This document shows, in pieces, positions 6,718 to 14,878 of a DNA stretch of 23,355 nucleotides. Numbering within the stretch: the first letter of the stretch is position 1; each line of letters starts with the position of its first letter. The stretch is from a virus. Location of the stretch: IMG/VR virus record IMGVR_UViG_3300046517_000247, positions 1-23,355 of that record; one strand, written 5' to 3'. The notes beneath the pieces are model-generated. The model was given only the letters and a program-made list of their open reading frames with translations, searched no databases and was not told where the DNA came from. The translations under genes and the position numbers were made by a program.

Positions 6718-9490
6718 AGTGCACATCAAGGTCACCGTCGACGACAATACCGGCCCAGGCATAGCTAAGGTCATTGTCGAGCAGAAGGCTCTTCAGCGTG
6801 AGGTGAACAAGTCTAGCGACAGCGTCAGGTCTGCCTTCCAGGGCATCAAGATGTCGGGCATGACGATGGCGGTGGCGCTAAGCCCTACCCTGCTACCCCT
6901 AGCGGCCGGGCTGTCGGCCGGGGTCGGCCTCGTCGCGGCTAGCTTCGGCTCGGCTATGATCGCGGCCGGTGGCTTTGGGATCATGGCCAAGTCTGTGTTG
7001 TCGTCGGCGTCCAGCGACTCCGACAAGCTGCTGACGGTAGCGACCTCCCGTGCACAGAAGTTGTCCGTGCTTCAGATCCAGCTGGGTGCGGCAACCACAG
7101 CTGCCCAGAAGAAGCAGATCCAGAGTCAGATCGACGCCGTCAAGAAGGCGTCGGACCTTCAGACGGCCACCATCAAGGCGGGCTGGACCAAGTCCTACAG
7201 CGCCGTCGTTGACAGCGTCTCCAAGGTTAAGGCGACCTGGAAGAGCACCAGCCGGGAGATCGCTAGCCCGGTACTGCTGCCGTGGCTGGACGTGGTCAAC
7301 CGTGGCATCGGATTCCTGGCCATTGCCGTCAAGCCGGTAGCCCTTGAATTCGAGGCCTGGGGTAAGGCCGTCGATAAGTATTTCAAGAGCAAGGCCGGCA
7401 GCGACAACATCAAGTCCATGGCGACCAGCTTCGGTCAGTTCGCGAGCCTCCAGCTGGCAAACATCGTCCAGTTCCTGCGCGACGTCGGAAAGGGCGTCTT
7501 CAACCTGTGGCATGATCTCAAGGGGACCGGCATCTACATGGGGGCATTCGGAGACCAGCTTGTCAAGTGGGGCGACGCATTCGCGAAGTGGTCGTCCAGC
7601 AAGCAGGCCCGGGATGACGTAGGGGCTTTCGTCAAGTACCTACGCCAGAATGGCCGCCTGGTCGTCGACTTTGTCAGCCAACTGGCCCAGGTGATGCCCG
7701 GGCTGTTCAAGGGTGCGAGCGCGGCCGGTGTTCTGGAGCTCCAGGCTATCACTACGTTCCTCACCTTTGTCAACTCGCTACCGAAGTCCTGGCAGGCTCC
7801 GATCGTTGAGCTGGCCGGCGCCATGCTTCTGCTCAAGAAGACCGGCGTCATCACGGTGGGCCTGAGGCTAGCCAAGATGGCCGGGGTAGGCGGATTGGGC
7901 GGGGAGGCGGCGAAGCATGGCGACACCGCAGCGGTAGCGGGCGGGGCTGGGGCAGCAGCTACAGAGCACATGATCGGCAAGGTTCTTGGCGGCGGAATGA
8001 AGTGGGCCATCCGGGGCGGCATAGCCTTTGGCGTGGCCGAGATCATCGTTAAGCCGATGCTGGAAAGCGCGAGCTCTGGCAAGGACAAGAACTGGTGGAA
8101 CAACCCGTTCGGTGCCGCTAGTCCGACAGCCCGGGACGCCTCCGGATGGAACAGTACTCGGCAGGCACTCAAGAACGTGACGCACTGGTTTGACATGACG
8201 CGCCACGACATCGGTCACATCTGGGACATGATGTGGGACAACACGGCAGGCCGGGCTATCCGGGGTGGCCACAACGTTGAGGCCACGGTCAACGGGGTCA
8301 AGCATACAATTGCCAATCAGTTTGACGGTGTGCGCCACAGCATAGCCAGCTCCTGGGACGGAGCCTGGGACAGCGTCAGGAACCGAGCCGTGAGCGGGGC
8401 CCACAACACGGCTGCCCAGCTAGACGGATTCCGGCACAACGCGGCTAACAACTTTGACAGCGCGCGGCACGCGGCTGCCAGTGCCTGGGACAAAGCCTGG
8501 GACGCGGTGACTAGCCGGACGGCCCAGGGGTTCCACGCTGTGATGAACTGGATTGGCGCCCTGCCGGGCCACATCCGGGATGCATTCTTCGGGGCTAGCC
8601 ACTGGCTTACGTTCGCTGGTCGCGAGACCATCCAGGGTCTGTGGAACGGCATGAGTGTGATCTGGCACAAGGTCACTGGCTGGATCTCCGGGCTGGCGGG
8701 CTGGATCAAGTCGCACAAGGGGCCGCTCTCGTTCGACCGCAACCTGCTGGTCCCGGCCGGCAAGGCGCTAATGTCTGGCCTTCATACCGGGCTGCTGTCT
8801 GGATTCCGATCTGGACCGTTCGGGTTCATCTCCGGGCTAGCCGGTACGATCGGCGGCCTGATCGCCAACAAGTTCTCTGGGTTGTTCGGGGGCGGGGGTG
8901 CCGGCTCGGGTGTTCAGCGCTGGAGCCCGCTTGTGCTCCAGGTCCTCAAGATGCTGCACCAGTCTCCCTCGTGGCTAGGGCTCGTGCTACGGCGCATGAA
9001 CCAGGAGTCCGGTGGTAACCCTAGGGCTATCAACCTCACGGACTCCAACGCCGCGATGGGCGACCCAAGCCGGGGCCTGATGCAGACGATCATGGGTACA
9101 TTCATGGCCTATGCTGGCCCGTTCCGCGGCCTCGGGATCTACAACCCTCTGGCGAACATCTTTGCCGGCCTGAACTACGCACTGCACCGGTACGGCTCTC
9201 TGGCCGCGCTGGGGCGGCCGGGCGGGTACGCAGCCGGTGGTATTGCTGGCGGCTGGATTATGGCCGGTGAGCATGGCCGAGAGCTGATCAAGATCCCGCG
9301 CGGTAGCCACGTCCGGTCCAACCCAGACACTGAGCGTATGATGGACGGCGGTGGACGGATTCACATTACGATCGGTCTGGGGCAGGGCTACGGTGACGGC
9401 AAGATCATGCGCGAGATCATTCGGCAGCTGAAGATCGTAGTGCACGATGAAGGCGGAAGCGTTCAGGACACCCTGGGCTGGAGGGCCTGA
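6707..9490 (+). CDS. Tape measure protein with lytic transglycosylase domain
   Basis: A 927-residue protein; tape measure length sets tail length. It begins MPNEVHIKVTVDDNTG, followed by a helix and a hydrophobic stretch at residues about 52-95 that could insert in the membrane during DNA entry. Residues about 497-617 hold a three-fold repeat of about 44 residues (motifs RHSIASSWDGAWDS and RHAAASAWDKAWDA). Residues about 735-835 form a soluble lytic transglycosylase-like domain: MNQESGGNP with the candidate catalytic E767, DSNAAMGDPSRGLMQ, and a YG helix. The C-terminus has the AGEHGRELIKIPRGS motif common in tape measure tails. The muralytic domain probably opens peptidoglycan locally during genome injection. 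It overlaps the next gene by one base (TGATG). Confidence 0.92.
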   Translation: MPNEVHIKVTVDDNTGPGIAKVIVEQKALQREVNKSSDSVRSAFQGIKMSGMTMAVALSPTLLPLAAGLSAGVGLVAASFGSAMIAAGGFGIMAKSVLSSASSDSDKLLTVATSRAQKLSVLQIQLGAATTAAQKKQIQSQIDAVKKASDLQTATIKAGWTKSYSAVVDSVSKVKATWKSTSREIASPVLLPWLDVVNRGIGFLAIAVKPVALEFEAWGKAVDKYFKSKAGSDNIKSMATSFGQFASLQLANIVQFLRDVGKGVFNLWHDLKGTGIYMGAFGDQLVKWGDAFAKWSSSKQARDDVGAFVKYLRQNGRLVVDFVSQLAQVMPGLFKGASAAGVLELQAITTFLTFVNSLPKSWQAPIVELAGAMLLLKKTGVITVGLRLAKMAGVGGLGGEAAKHGDTAAVAGGAGAAATEHMIGKVLGGGMKWAIRGGIAFGVAEIIVKPMLESASSGKDKNWWNNPFGAASPTARDASGWNSTRQALKNVTHWFDMTRHDIGHIWDMMWDNTAGRAIRGGHNVEATVNGVKHTIANQFDGVRHSIASSWDGAWDSVRNRAVSGAHNTAAQLDGFRHNAANNFDSARHAAASAWDKAWDAVTSRTAQGFHAVMNWIGALPGHIRDAFFGASHWLTFAGRETIQGLWNGMSVIWHKVTGWISGLAGWIKSHKGPLSFDRNLLVPAGKALMSGLHTGLLSGFRSGPFGFISGLAGTIGGLIANKFSGLFGGGGAGSGVQRWSPLVLQVLKMLHQSPSWLGLVLRRMNQESGGNPRAINLTDSNAAMGDPSRGLMQTIMGTFMAYAGPFRGLGIYNPLANIFAGLNYALHRYGSLAALGRPGGYAAGGIAGGWIMAGEHGRELIKIPRGSHVRSNPDTERMMDGGGRIHITIGLGQGYGDGKIMREIIRQLKIVVHDEGGSVQDTLGWRA

Positions 9491-12400
9491 TGCCCCTGTT
9501 CCCGCTGAACATCCTCTGCGAAATCCTGATCAACGGCACCTGGGTCGACATCAGCGATTTCGTTTACCAGCGGGAAGACATTGAGATCCAGGGTGGGCGC
9601 CAGGACGACATTCACGAGCAGTATCAGCCCGCCCAGATGACCCTGACGCTTAACAACCGAGACGGCCGGTTCACGCCGAACTACGCCAGCGGGCAGTACT
9701 ACCCGTTCCTCCAGAACAACGTCCAGATTCGCCTCAGCATCAACAGCGCCACGTCGTCATCGGGTAACGTGTACACCGGCTTCCGGTTCTGGGGTGACGT
9801 CAAGAAATGGCCGCTGCTGAGTGACCCGAGCGAGAAGGACGTCTACGTCAAGATCGTAGCTACCGGGCCGCTCCGTCGGCTCCGGTCTGGGGGTGGTGAG
9901 GGTAGCGCGCTCCAGCGGTACTATGCCGGCCTGAAGGGATCGTTCGCGCCTATCGCCTACTGGCCCTGTGAGGAGGACCCCAACACCGGGCTGATCGGTA
10001 CCGGCGTACAGGCGGGCGCCAACATGTCGATCGTCTCGGGCAGCCCGAAGTTCAAGGCGGTCAGCGACTTCAACGGCTCCAGCCCGATCGGGGTCGTGAA
10101 CAAGTCCATCTGGACCGGCGTCACCGGCACGTTCGGAACCTCAGGTGACGACCTGTTCCTGGTACCCGGCACCTATACGTTCGTCGCTAGCACAACGTCG
10201 GTCAACGCCAAGGTCCTATCTGGCGGTGGCGGCTCAACCAAGGGCCAGGCCGGAACGGCCGCAGGTGGCTCCTCAGGCGGTGGCAGTGCCTGGGCCGGCA
10301 ACACGGCCGTCCCCACGACCCCGGGCCAGCCATACACAGTCATCGTCGGCAACGGTGGCTCACCAGGCAACTGGAACTCAGGGGCCTCTGATGGTGATAT
10401 CAGCTCATTCACCGGCGACGGTGGTACGCTGGTTCAGGCTGATCCGGGCAAGGGTGCCAACGCCAATGCGGCCGCTGGTGGCCGGGGCCTGATAGCGAAT
10501 TCGTTCGGGACGGTTCTTCACAACGGTGGTAGCGGTGCCAACAACACCGGCCTTGCCAACGGTGGCGCGGGTGGCGGATCGTCCGGTGGCTCGGCTGCCG
10601 ATGGAGCGGCCGGTGCTGTCCCTAGTGGCCCGTTCGGCGCGGCAGGCGGTAGCGCCCCGGCCGGTGGTGGTGACGGTGGCCAGGGTGGCGGAGCAGGCCC
10701 ACCGCAGGCTGATGGTAGGCCTGGAATCAGCCCCGGTGGGGGTGCGGGTGGTGGCTGGGCTAACGCAACGGACAGCACCCAGGGTGCCTTCGGTGCGTCC
10801 GGTAGCGTCGAGCTTGTCTACACCGGCTCCGGTGGGGGCACCCAGCCCAACAACAACGTCATGCGGTTCATCCTGTTCGTACCGAAGCATACCGGGAACA
10901 GCCAGGCTGTCCTGGTTCGTATGCTGACGACCAGTACCAAGGTAGCCCGGGTTGACGTTCAGTACCGCTTCGGCGGCAACATCCGGTTGTTCGGATACGA
11001 CAACGCCTCGACCCAGCAGTTTGACTCGGGCAACCTGAACGTCGGGGCAGACGGACAGACGCTGATGGTGTCGGCTGAGCTAGCCAAATCCGGCACAAGC
11101 ATCGCCTGGGCGTTCTCCGCGATCCGGCCGGGCGATCACGGCGTGGTGGCAAAGACGAACGGAACGGTTGCGACAGCCACGATGGGATCGGTCTCCCAGG
11201 TCGTTGTCGATCCCGATGCTAACGTGACCAAGACCGCTATCGGGCACATCAGCCTTCAGTACGCGCTGATCCCGCTGTGGAAGGTCAGCCGGTCGCTACA
11301 CGGTCACCACATAGAGTCTGGTATCAACCGCTTCCGGAGGCTGTCTAACGAGACGGCCGTGGGTCATATTGAAGACATGGCCGAGGCGACCGAGCACTGG
11401 GGCTTCGAGACGGGCATACAGAGCTGGACGGCTAACGCTAACGGTGCGATCACCAACCCCACAACGAAATTTACAGACGTGGGCGGGGACGCCTGGCCGA
11501 CGCAGGGCACGCACAGCCTCCTTCTCACAGCCAACGGCGGGGGTGCGCCCAGGACGATCTCTCCGACCGGGCTAAGCGGACAGCCAGTCGTGGCCGGGGA
11601 CACGATATCCTGCTCATTCGACCTTTACAGCGATGTACAGATAACCAACTCCTACGTCGGCATATCCTGGTATGGGGCGGCCGGTGCCTTTATCAGCGAG
11701 GCTGACTCCAACGACTTCACTCTGCCCGCAAATGAGATCCACACGTTCACCCTCTCGGGCGCGCTGTCGCAGTCTCCTCCCGGGGCGGCCTTCTATGCCC
11801 TGATCTTCGGGGCCCATAGCACCCTGGCGAACGGGACCAAGCTGTACGGTGACCACATTCACACGACACCGCACATGGGACCGCAGACGCACAAGCACCT
11901 GCTTGATCTGCACAAGGAGATCGCGGAGCTAGAGCAGGGCATGATGAGAGAGGCGAAGACGCTCTGGGGCCTGGCCTACCGGACCAGAATGCGGCTTGTC
12001 AACCAGAGCCCGTCCATCACGCTGGATCACAACGCCAAGTACCTCGCGCCTGACCTGGTGCCGACCTTCGATAACCTGCATATCTGGAACGACATCACCG
12101 TTCATCGGCACAAGGGCAACAAGATCCAGGTCACGCTGAACAACGGTGCTATGTCTATCCTGGAACCGCCACAGGGGTCCGGCCGTCACAAGAAGACGCT
12201 CAAGGTAATTGCGGCCGCTGATGAGCAGCTGGCTGCACTGGCAACCCATCTCCTGATGATCGGCACCTCCAGCGACGGTACTGCCCGAGACACGGAACGC
12301 TACTCACCGCTCTCGATCGACATGGCGCACGCCGGGTTCACTGGGAACGGACTGGCGCCGCTGATGTCGGCCGTGGCCGGCGTCGAGATAGGCGACCGTG

Positions 12401-12561
12401 TTGACCTGAGCAACCTGCCGTTCTGGTTCCCCGGCTCAACGGCCAGGCAGCTGGTGATCGGGTATGCCGAGACGATCAACACATTCAAGTGGGAGATTCA
12501 CTGGAACTGCGTGCCGTACGCCCCGTTCGTCCAGGTGACCACCAACATAAGGAAGTGGTGA
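9490..12561 (+). CDS. Large minor tail protein with two inserted adhesin-like modules
   Basis: A 1,023-residue tail-tip protein, ATG 9490 behind GGAGGG. Residues about 1-200 form a distal-tail-like N-terminus (GGRQDDIHEQYQPAQMTLTL, NRDGRFTPNY, then AYWPCEE). Residues about 215-450 are a glycine-rich module opening with FLVPGTYTFVASTTSVNAKV and closing GSVELVYTG, similar to the Gly-rich domain family found in adhesins and phage tip proteins. Beta-rich sequence follows. Residues about 635-795 (HWGFETGIQSWTANANGA, later GTHSLLLTANG) look like a CBM4/9-type jelly-roll carbohydrate-binding module. The C-terminal part (MGPQTHKHLLDLHKEIAELE, YRTRMRLVNQSPSITLDHNA) is the conserved core of Streptomyces phage minor tail proteins. 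Likely roles are the tail tip and host receptor binding. Confidence 0.82.
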   Translation: MPLFPLNILCEILINGTWVDISDFVYQREDIEIQGGRQDDIHEQYQPAQMTLTLNNRDGRFTPNYASGQYYPFLQNNVQIRLSINSATSSSGNVYTGFRFWGDVKKWPLLSDPSEKDVYVKIVATGPLRRLRSGGGEGSALQRYYAGLKGSFAPIAYWPCEEDPNTGLIGTGVQAGANMSIVSGSPKFKAVSDFNGSSPIGVVNKSIWTGVTGTFGTSGDDLFLVPGTYTFVASTTSVNAKVLSGGGGSTKGQAGTAAGGSSGGGSAWAGNTAVPTTPGQPYTVIVGNGGSPGNWNSGASDGDISSFTGDGGTLVQADPGKGANANAAAGGRGLIANSFGTVLHNGGSGANNTGLANGGAGGGSSGGSAADGAAGAVPSGPFGAAGGSAPAGGGDGGQGGGAGPPQADGRPGISPGGGAGGGWANATDSTQGAFGASGSVELVYTGSGGGTQPNNNVMRFILFVPKHTGNSQAVLVRMLTTSTKVARVDVQYRFGGNIRLFGYDNASTQQFDSGNLNVGADGQTLMVSAELAKSGTSIAWAFSAIRPGDHGVVAKTNGTVATATMGSVSQVVVDPDANVTKTAIGHISLQYALIPLWKVSRSLHGHHIESGINRFRRLSNETAVGHIEDMAEATEHWGFETGIQSWTANANGAITNPTTKFTDVGGDAWPTQGTHSLLLTANGGGAPRTISPTGLSGQPVVAGDTISCSFDLYSDVQITNSYVGISWYGAAGAFISEADSNDFTLPANEIHTFTLSGALSQSPPGAAFYALIFGAHSTLANGTKLYGDHIHTTPHMGPQTHKHLLDLHKEIAELEQGMMREAKTLWGLAYRTRMRLVNQSPSITLDHNAKYLAPDLVPTFDNLHIWNDITVHRHKGNKIQVTLNNGAMSILEPPQGSGRHKKTLKVIAAADEQLAALATHLLMIGTSSDGTARDTERYSPLSIDMAHAGFTGNGLAPLMSAVAGVEIGDRVDLSNLPFWFPGSTARQLVIGYAETINTFKWEIHWNCVPYAPFVQVTTNIRKW

Positions 12562-12562
12562 A

Positions 12563-13282
12563 ATGGTCCTCGCAGCTTACACGCTAGAGCAGGCCGAGCA
12601 GGACATCTCGGACGTACGCGGGCTGCTTGACAGGATTCTTGAGGCCCACACATTCCTGGACGGGCCGACCCCGAACGCTCCGGATTCCAGCGGGGTGACG
12701 ATCTACTCGGCATCCGGCAACCTGGCCGTCATGAACGCCACCGGGCTCGCCGGGAACGTCCCGCTTGCCCAGTCGGCTTTCTTCCCGGGTAACACGGTGA
12801 CAGCGGCCAGCCTCCAGAATCTAGGCCAGGGCACGTACAAGGGTGGTGATGCGGACGTCGGAGCCGTCTACCAGACTGAGGTGTGGGGGAACGGCCAGGG
12901 TGGTTCGGTCGGCAACCGCCAGACATTGCAGTTCTCCATGGTGTTCGGCGGGACTACGATGTCCGGCCTTACGTTCGGCACAACGGTTCTCCCTGACACC
13001 GCTGCCTTCTTCCGGTTCTGGGCTATAGGCCGTGTGATCTGCCTGTCTACCGGGATTGCCGGGGCCTGGCAGTCATCCATGTTCGCCCAGATAAACCAGT
13101 TCGCCGCTAACATCGCCTCTGGCAACGACAACACAACTACCGGATTCTCCTGTGAGTCTACGGGAAGCACAGTCAAGGACACGACTGTGGATAACCAGGT
13201 ATCGGTATCGTGTGCATGGGGTGGTACAGGAGGGGGTCCAACGATAACGGGCCAGACCGTTAGCTTCGGAAGGGTGAGGTAA
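12563..13282 (+). CDS. Minor tail protein / tail fibre subunit
   Basis: A 239-residue protein, ATG 12563, one base after the previous stop with AAGGAAG upstream. Residues about 7-28 (TLEQAEQDISDVRGLLDRIL) form an amphipathic helix suited to trimerisation. Then comes a variable Gly/Ala/Asn-rich part and a beta-rich C-terminal domain (TLQFSMVFGGTTMSGLTFGT, FFRFWAIGRVICL, GQTVSFGRVR) that resembles the jelly-roll head of small actinophage tail fibres. It follows the large minor tail protein directly, where fibre subunits are commonly encoded. No enzymatic motif is visible. Confidence 0.75.
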   Translation: MVLAAYTLEQAEQDISDVRGLLDRILEAHTFLDGPTPNAPDSSGVTIYSASGNLAVMNATGLAGNVPLAQSAFFPGNTVTAASLQNLGQGTYKGGDADVGAVYQTEVWGNGQGGSVGNRQTLQFSMVFGGTTMSGLTFGTTVLPDTAAFFRFWAIGRVICLSTGIAGAWQSSMFAQINQFAANIASGNDNTTTGFSCESTGSTVKDTTVDNQVSVSCAWGGTGGGPTITGQTVSFGRVR

Positions 13283-13570
13283 ATGCCACAGATTGCGGCA
13301 GGCGTCGGGGCTGTCCTGGTAACTCAGGTAGGAGCGGCGGACCGGGTTGTCCTGGTCGGGCTGCGGAACGTCACGACTGGTGACACGCTAGATCTCGGGA
13401 AGCAGGGCATGAACATCCTGGCCGTCATCAACCGGGCGGTGATGATCTCGGTGACGTCGTTCGTGGAGATCTCTGCGCCGCACACAACCGGGAGCACCGT
13501 CGTCACGATGCCATCCGGCCTTACCAACGACGCAGGCTACCTACTAGCCTGGGGTTCAGGAATCGACTAG
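13283..13570 (+). CDS. Small beta-rich tail-region protein (hypothetical)
   Basis: A 95-residue protein, ATG 13283 next to the previous stop with a GGGTGAGG Shine-Dalgarno. The sequence (MPQIAAGVGAVLVTQVGAAD, DTLDLGKQGM, SGLTNDAGYLLAWGSGID) is rich in short hydrophobic strands and has no membrane helix long enough to be a holin. The position suggests a fibre or tail accessory protein. I recognise no named family. Confidence 0.7.
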   Translation: MPQIAAGVGAVLVTQVGAADRVVLVGLRNVTTGDTLDLGKQGMNILAVINRAVMISVTSFVEISAPHTTGSTVVTMPSGLTNDAGYLLAWGSGID

Positions 13571-13579
13571 GGAGGAACA

Positions 13580-13807
13580 ATGTCAGAACCAGACCGTGAA
13601 GCCACGGAGCAGGAGGACTGGCGAGATCGGCTCGGACGGTTCGCCGGGCTCGATCCGGACACCGATGACCGGCCGCAGGTGATGCCGGTACTCGAGCCGG
13701 AGCCGGGGCGGCAGACACACGCGGCGGATCACGAGCGCGCGGCACTATGGGACCGGGCTGGAGGTGACGATGATGAGCCTGATCCGGGAGTGGATAGCAA
13801 GCCCTAG
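13580..13807 (+). CDS. Small acidic protein (hypothetical)
   Basis: A 75-residue protein behind a clear GGAGGAACA leader, ATG 13580. It is strongly acidic (DREATEQEDWRDRLGRFAG, DDDEPDPGVDSKP) and proline rich, with no predicted membrane helix. It overlaps the endolysin start by about 35 nt in another frame. Its place just before the endolysin is where holins or lysis regulators often lie, but the composition does not fit a holin. Function is unknown. Confidence 0.65.
   Translation: MSEPDREATEQEDWRDRLGRFAGLDPDTDDRPQVMPVLEPEPGRQTHAADHERAALWDRAGGDDDEPDPGVDSKP
13760..13767 (+). promoter_or_regulatory. Ribosome binding site deciding the endolysin start
   Basis: GGAGGTGA lies eight bases before ATG 13773 and five before ATG 13770, counted from the end of GGAGG. 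The alternative GTG at 13764 sits inside this site and is therefore unlikely as the start. Confidence 0.7.
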
Positions 13808-14630
13808 CTACTCATCCCGTGGAGGGGCCACGGTTGACAAAATCGTCCTCCACACGGCCGAGGGAGCCCGCACGATTGAATCGCTGGGCAGCTTCTTTGC
13901 CAACGGCGCCAACCAGGTCTCGTCCCATACCGGGGCCGATAACCAGAAGGGGAGAATTGGCGAGTACGTCACCCGGGGCAACAAGGCCTGGACTGCCGCG
14001 AACTACAACCCGTACTGCGTGCAACTAGAGCTCTGCGGGTTCGCCTCGTGGACCAGGGATATCTGGATGAACCAGAACCGGAACATGCTCAACAACTGCG
14101 CTCAGTGGATCGCAGAGGAGTCGGCAAAGTTCGGCATCCCGATTACCAAGCTGACCCCGGGTCAGGCCCAGGGCAACGGCCGGGGCGTGTGCCAGCACGT
14201 AGACCTCGGGGCCGGGGGAGGGGGCCACCACAACTGTGGTCCTGGCTTCCCGATGGATGACGTGCTCAAGTGGGCGCGCGAGGGGCAGCCCAAGCCGCCA
14301 CCCGACAAGCAGTTCCTCTACTACGATGGAGACCATACCATGCAACTTCAATTCTCGGCCGGTAGCGACGGGAACGCGCCGCGCGCTCTGGTCGTCATAC
14401 CCAACCAGCACTCCGACGGCAAGTCCCGGATGGTGTTCGGCTGCGCCCAGCCGTCCGCGCTCCGGGTTGACATGATGGGCTTCGGCGCCACCGCCAACCT
14501 GGATCTGTCCTCCGACATGGGCCGGCAGGGCTTCGGGATCCAGGACGGATGCCATGCTGTCACGGTCCGCCGTGACTCTGGCACCGAGCCGGTCTCGATG
14601 GACTATTCGCGCAACAAGTCTGACATGTAA
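13773..14630 (+). CDS. Endolysin, N-acetylmuramoyl-L-alanine amidase
   Basis: A 285-residue protein; ATG 13770 is an equally possible start (286 aa). Residues about 15-170 form an Amidase_2-type zinc amidase, which cuts the bond between MurNAc and the peptide stem: KIVLHTAEGART with zinc-ligand candidate H27, QVSSHTGAD, YCVQLELCGFASWTR, CQHVDL (H142) and GHHNCGPGFPMDDVLKWA (H152/C155 candidates). Most actinophage amidases I recall have a D-P pair where this one has N-C before GPGFP. After a PKPPP linker, residues about 180-285 form a beta-rich domain (FLYYDGDHTMQLQFSAG) of no family I know, presumably wall binding. There is no signal peptide, so export would need a holin. Confidence 0.88.
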   Translation: MSLIREWIASPSYSSRGGATVDKIVLHTAEGARTIESLGSFFANGANQVSSHTGADNQKGRIGEYVTRGNKAWTAANYNPYCVQLELCGFASWTRDIWMNQNRNMLNNCAQWIAEESAKFGIPITKLTPGQAQGNGRGVCQHVDLGAGGGGHHNCGPGFPMDDVLKWAREGQPKPPPDKQFLYYDGDHTMQLQFSAGSDGNAPRALVVIPNQHSDGKSRMVFGCAQPSALRVDMMGFGATANLDLSSDMGRQGFGIQDGCHAVTVRRDSGTEPVSMDYSRNKSDM

Positions 14631-14638
14631 GTCCCGGG

Positions 14639-14644
14639 TATACT
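14639..14644 (+). promoter_or_regulatory. Candidate -10 box for a leaderless small gene
   Basis: TATACT ends six bases before ATG 14651, so a transcript starting seven bases after the box would begin at or next to the start codon. No good -35 is present at 17 nt; CTGACA at 14620-14625 is only 13 nt away. There is no Shine-Dalgarno before the ATG. Confidence 0.45.
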
Positions 14645-14650
14645 CAGAGC

Positions 14651-14878
14651 ATGAGCGTACCCTATAGCGAGAATGCCGTGGCCCCGATCACCGACCTCCA
14701 GGAACCAGTCCGGAAGCAGGTGATCGGGGTCATGGTGCGCGTTAGCGTGCCGGAAGACGTCGTACCTGAGGATGTTGTCCGGGACCTCCGGCACAGCATC
14801 GAGTTTGGTCAGGCCGAGATCAGTCTGGCCTATGTTCTTGCGCCTCCCGTTATCGAATCGCCACCCGATACGCCATAG
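14651..14878 (+). CDS. Small hypothetical protein at the strand-switch point
   Basis: A 75-residue protein, ATG 14651, on the plus strand but separated from the endolysin by a possible promoter. The sequence (VRKQVIGVMVRVSVPEDVVP, SLAYVLAPPVIESPPDTP) has the amphipathic strand and helix pattern of a small folded protein. It overlaps the convergent NlpC/P60 gene by 29 nt. There is no Shine-Dalgarno, so translation may be leaderless. An antisense frame of 103 codons also exists here, so the coding call is moderate. Confidence 0.55.
   Translation: MSVPYSENAVAPITDLQEPVRKQVIGVMVRVSVPEDVVPEDVVRDLRHSIEFGQAEISLAYVLAPPVIESPPDTP

Noticed and set aside
10405-10890. Long frames on both strands inside the glycine-rich module
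   Set aside because: They come from the GGN-rich repeats; the 1,023-residue frame continues through with conserved domains on both sides.
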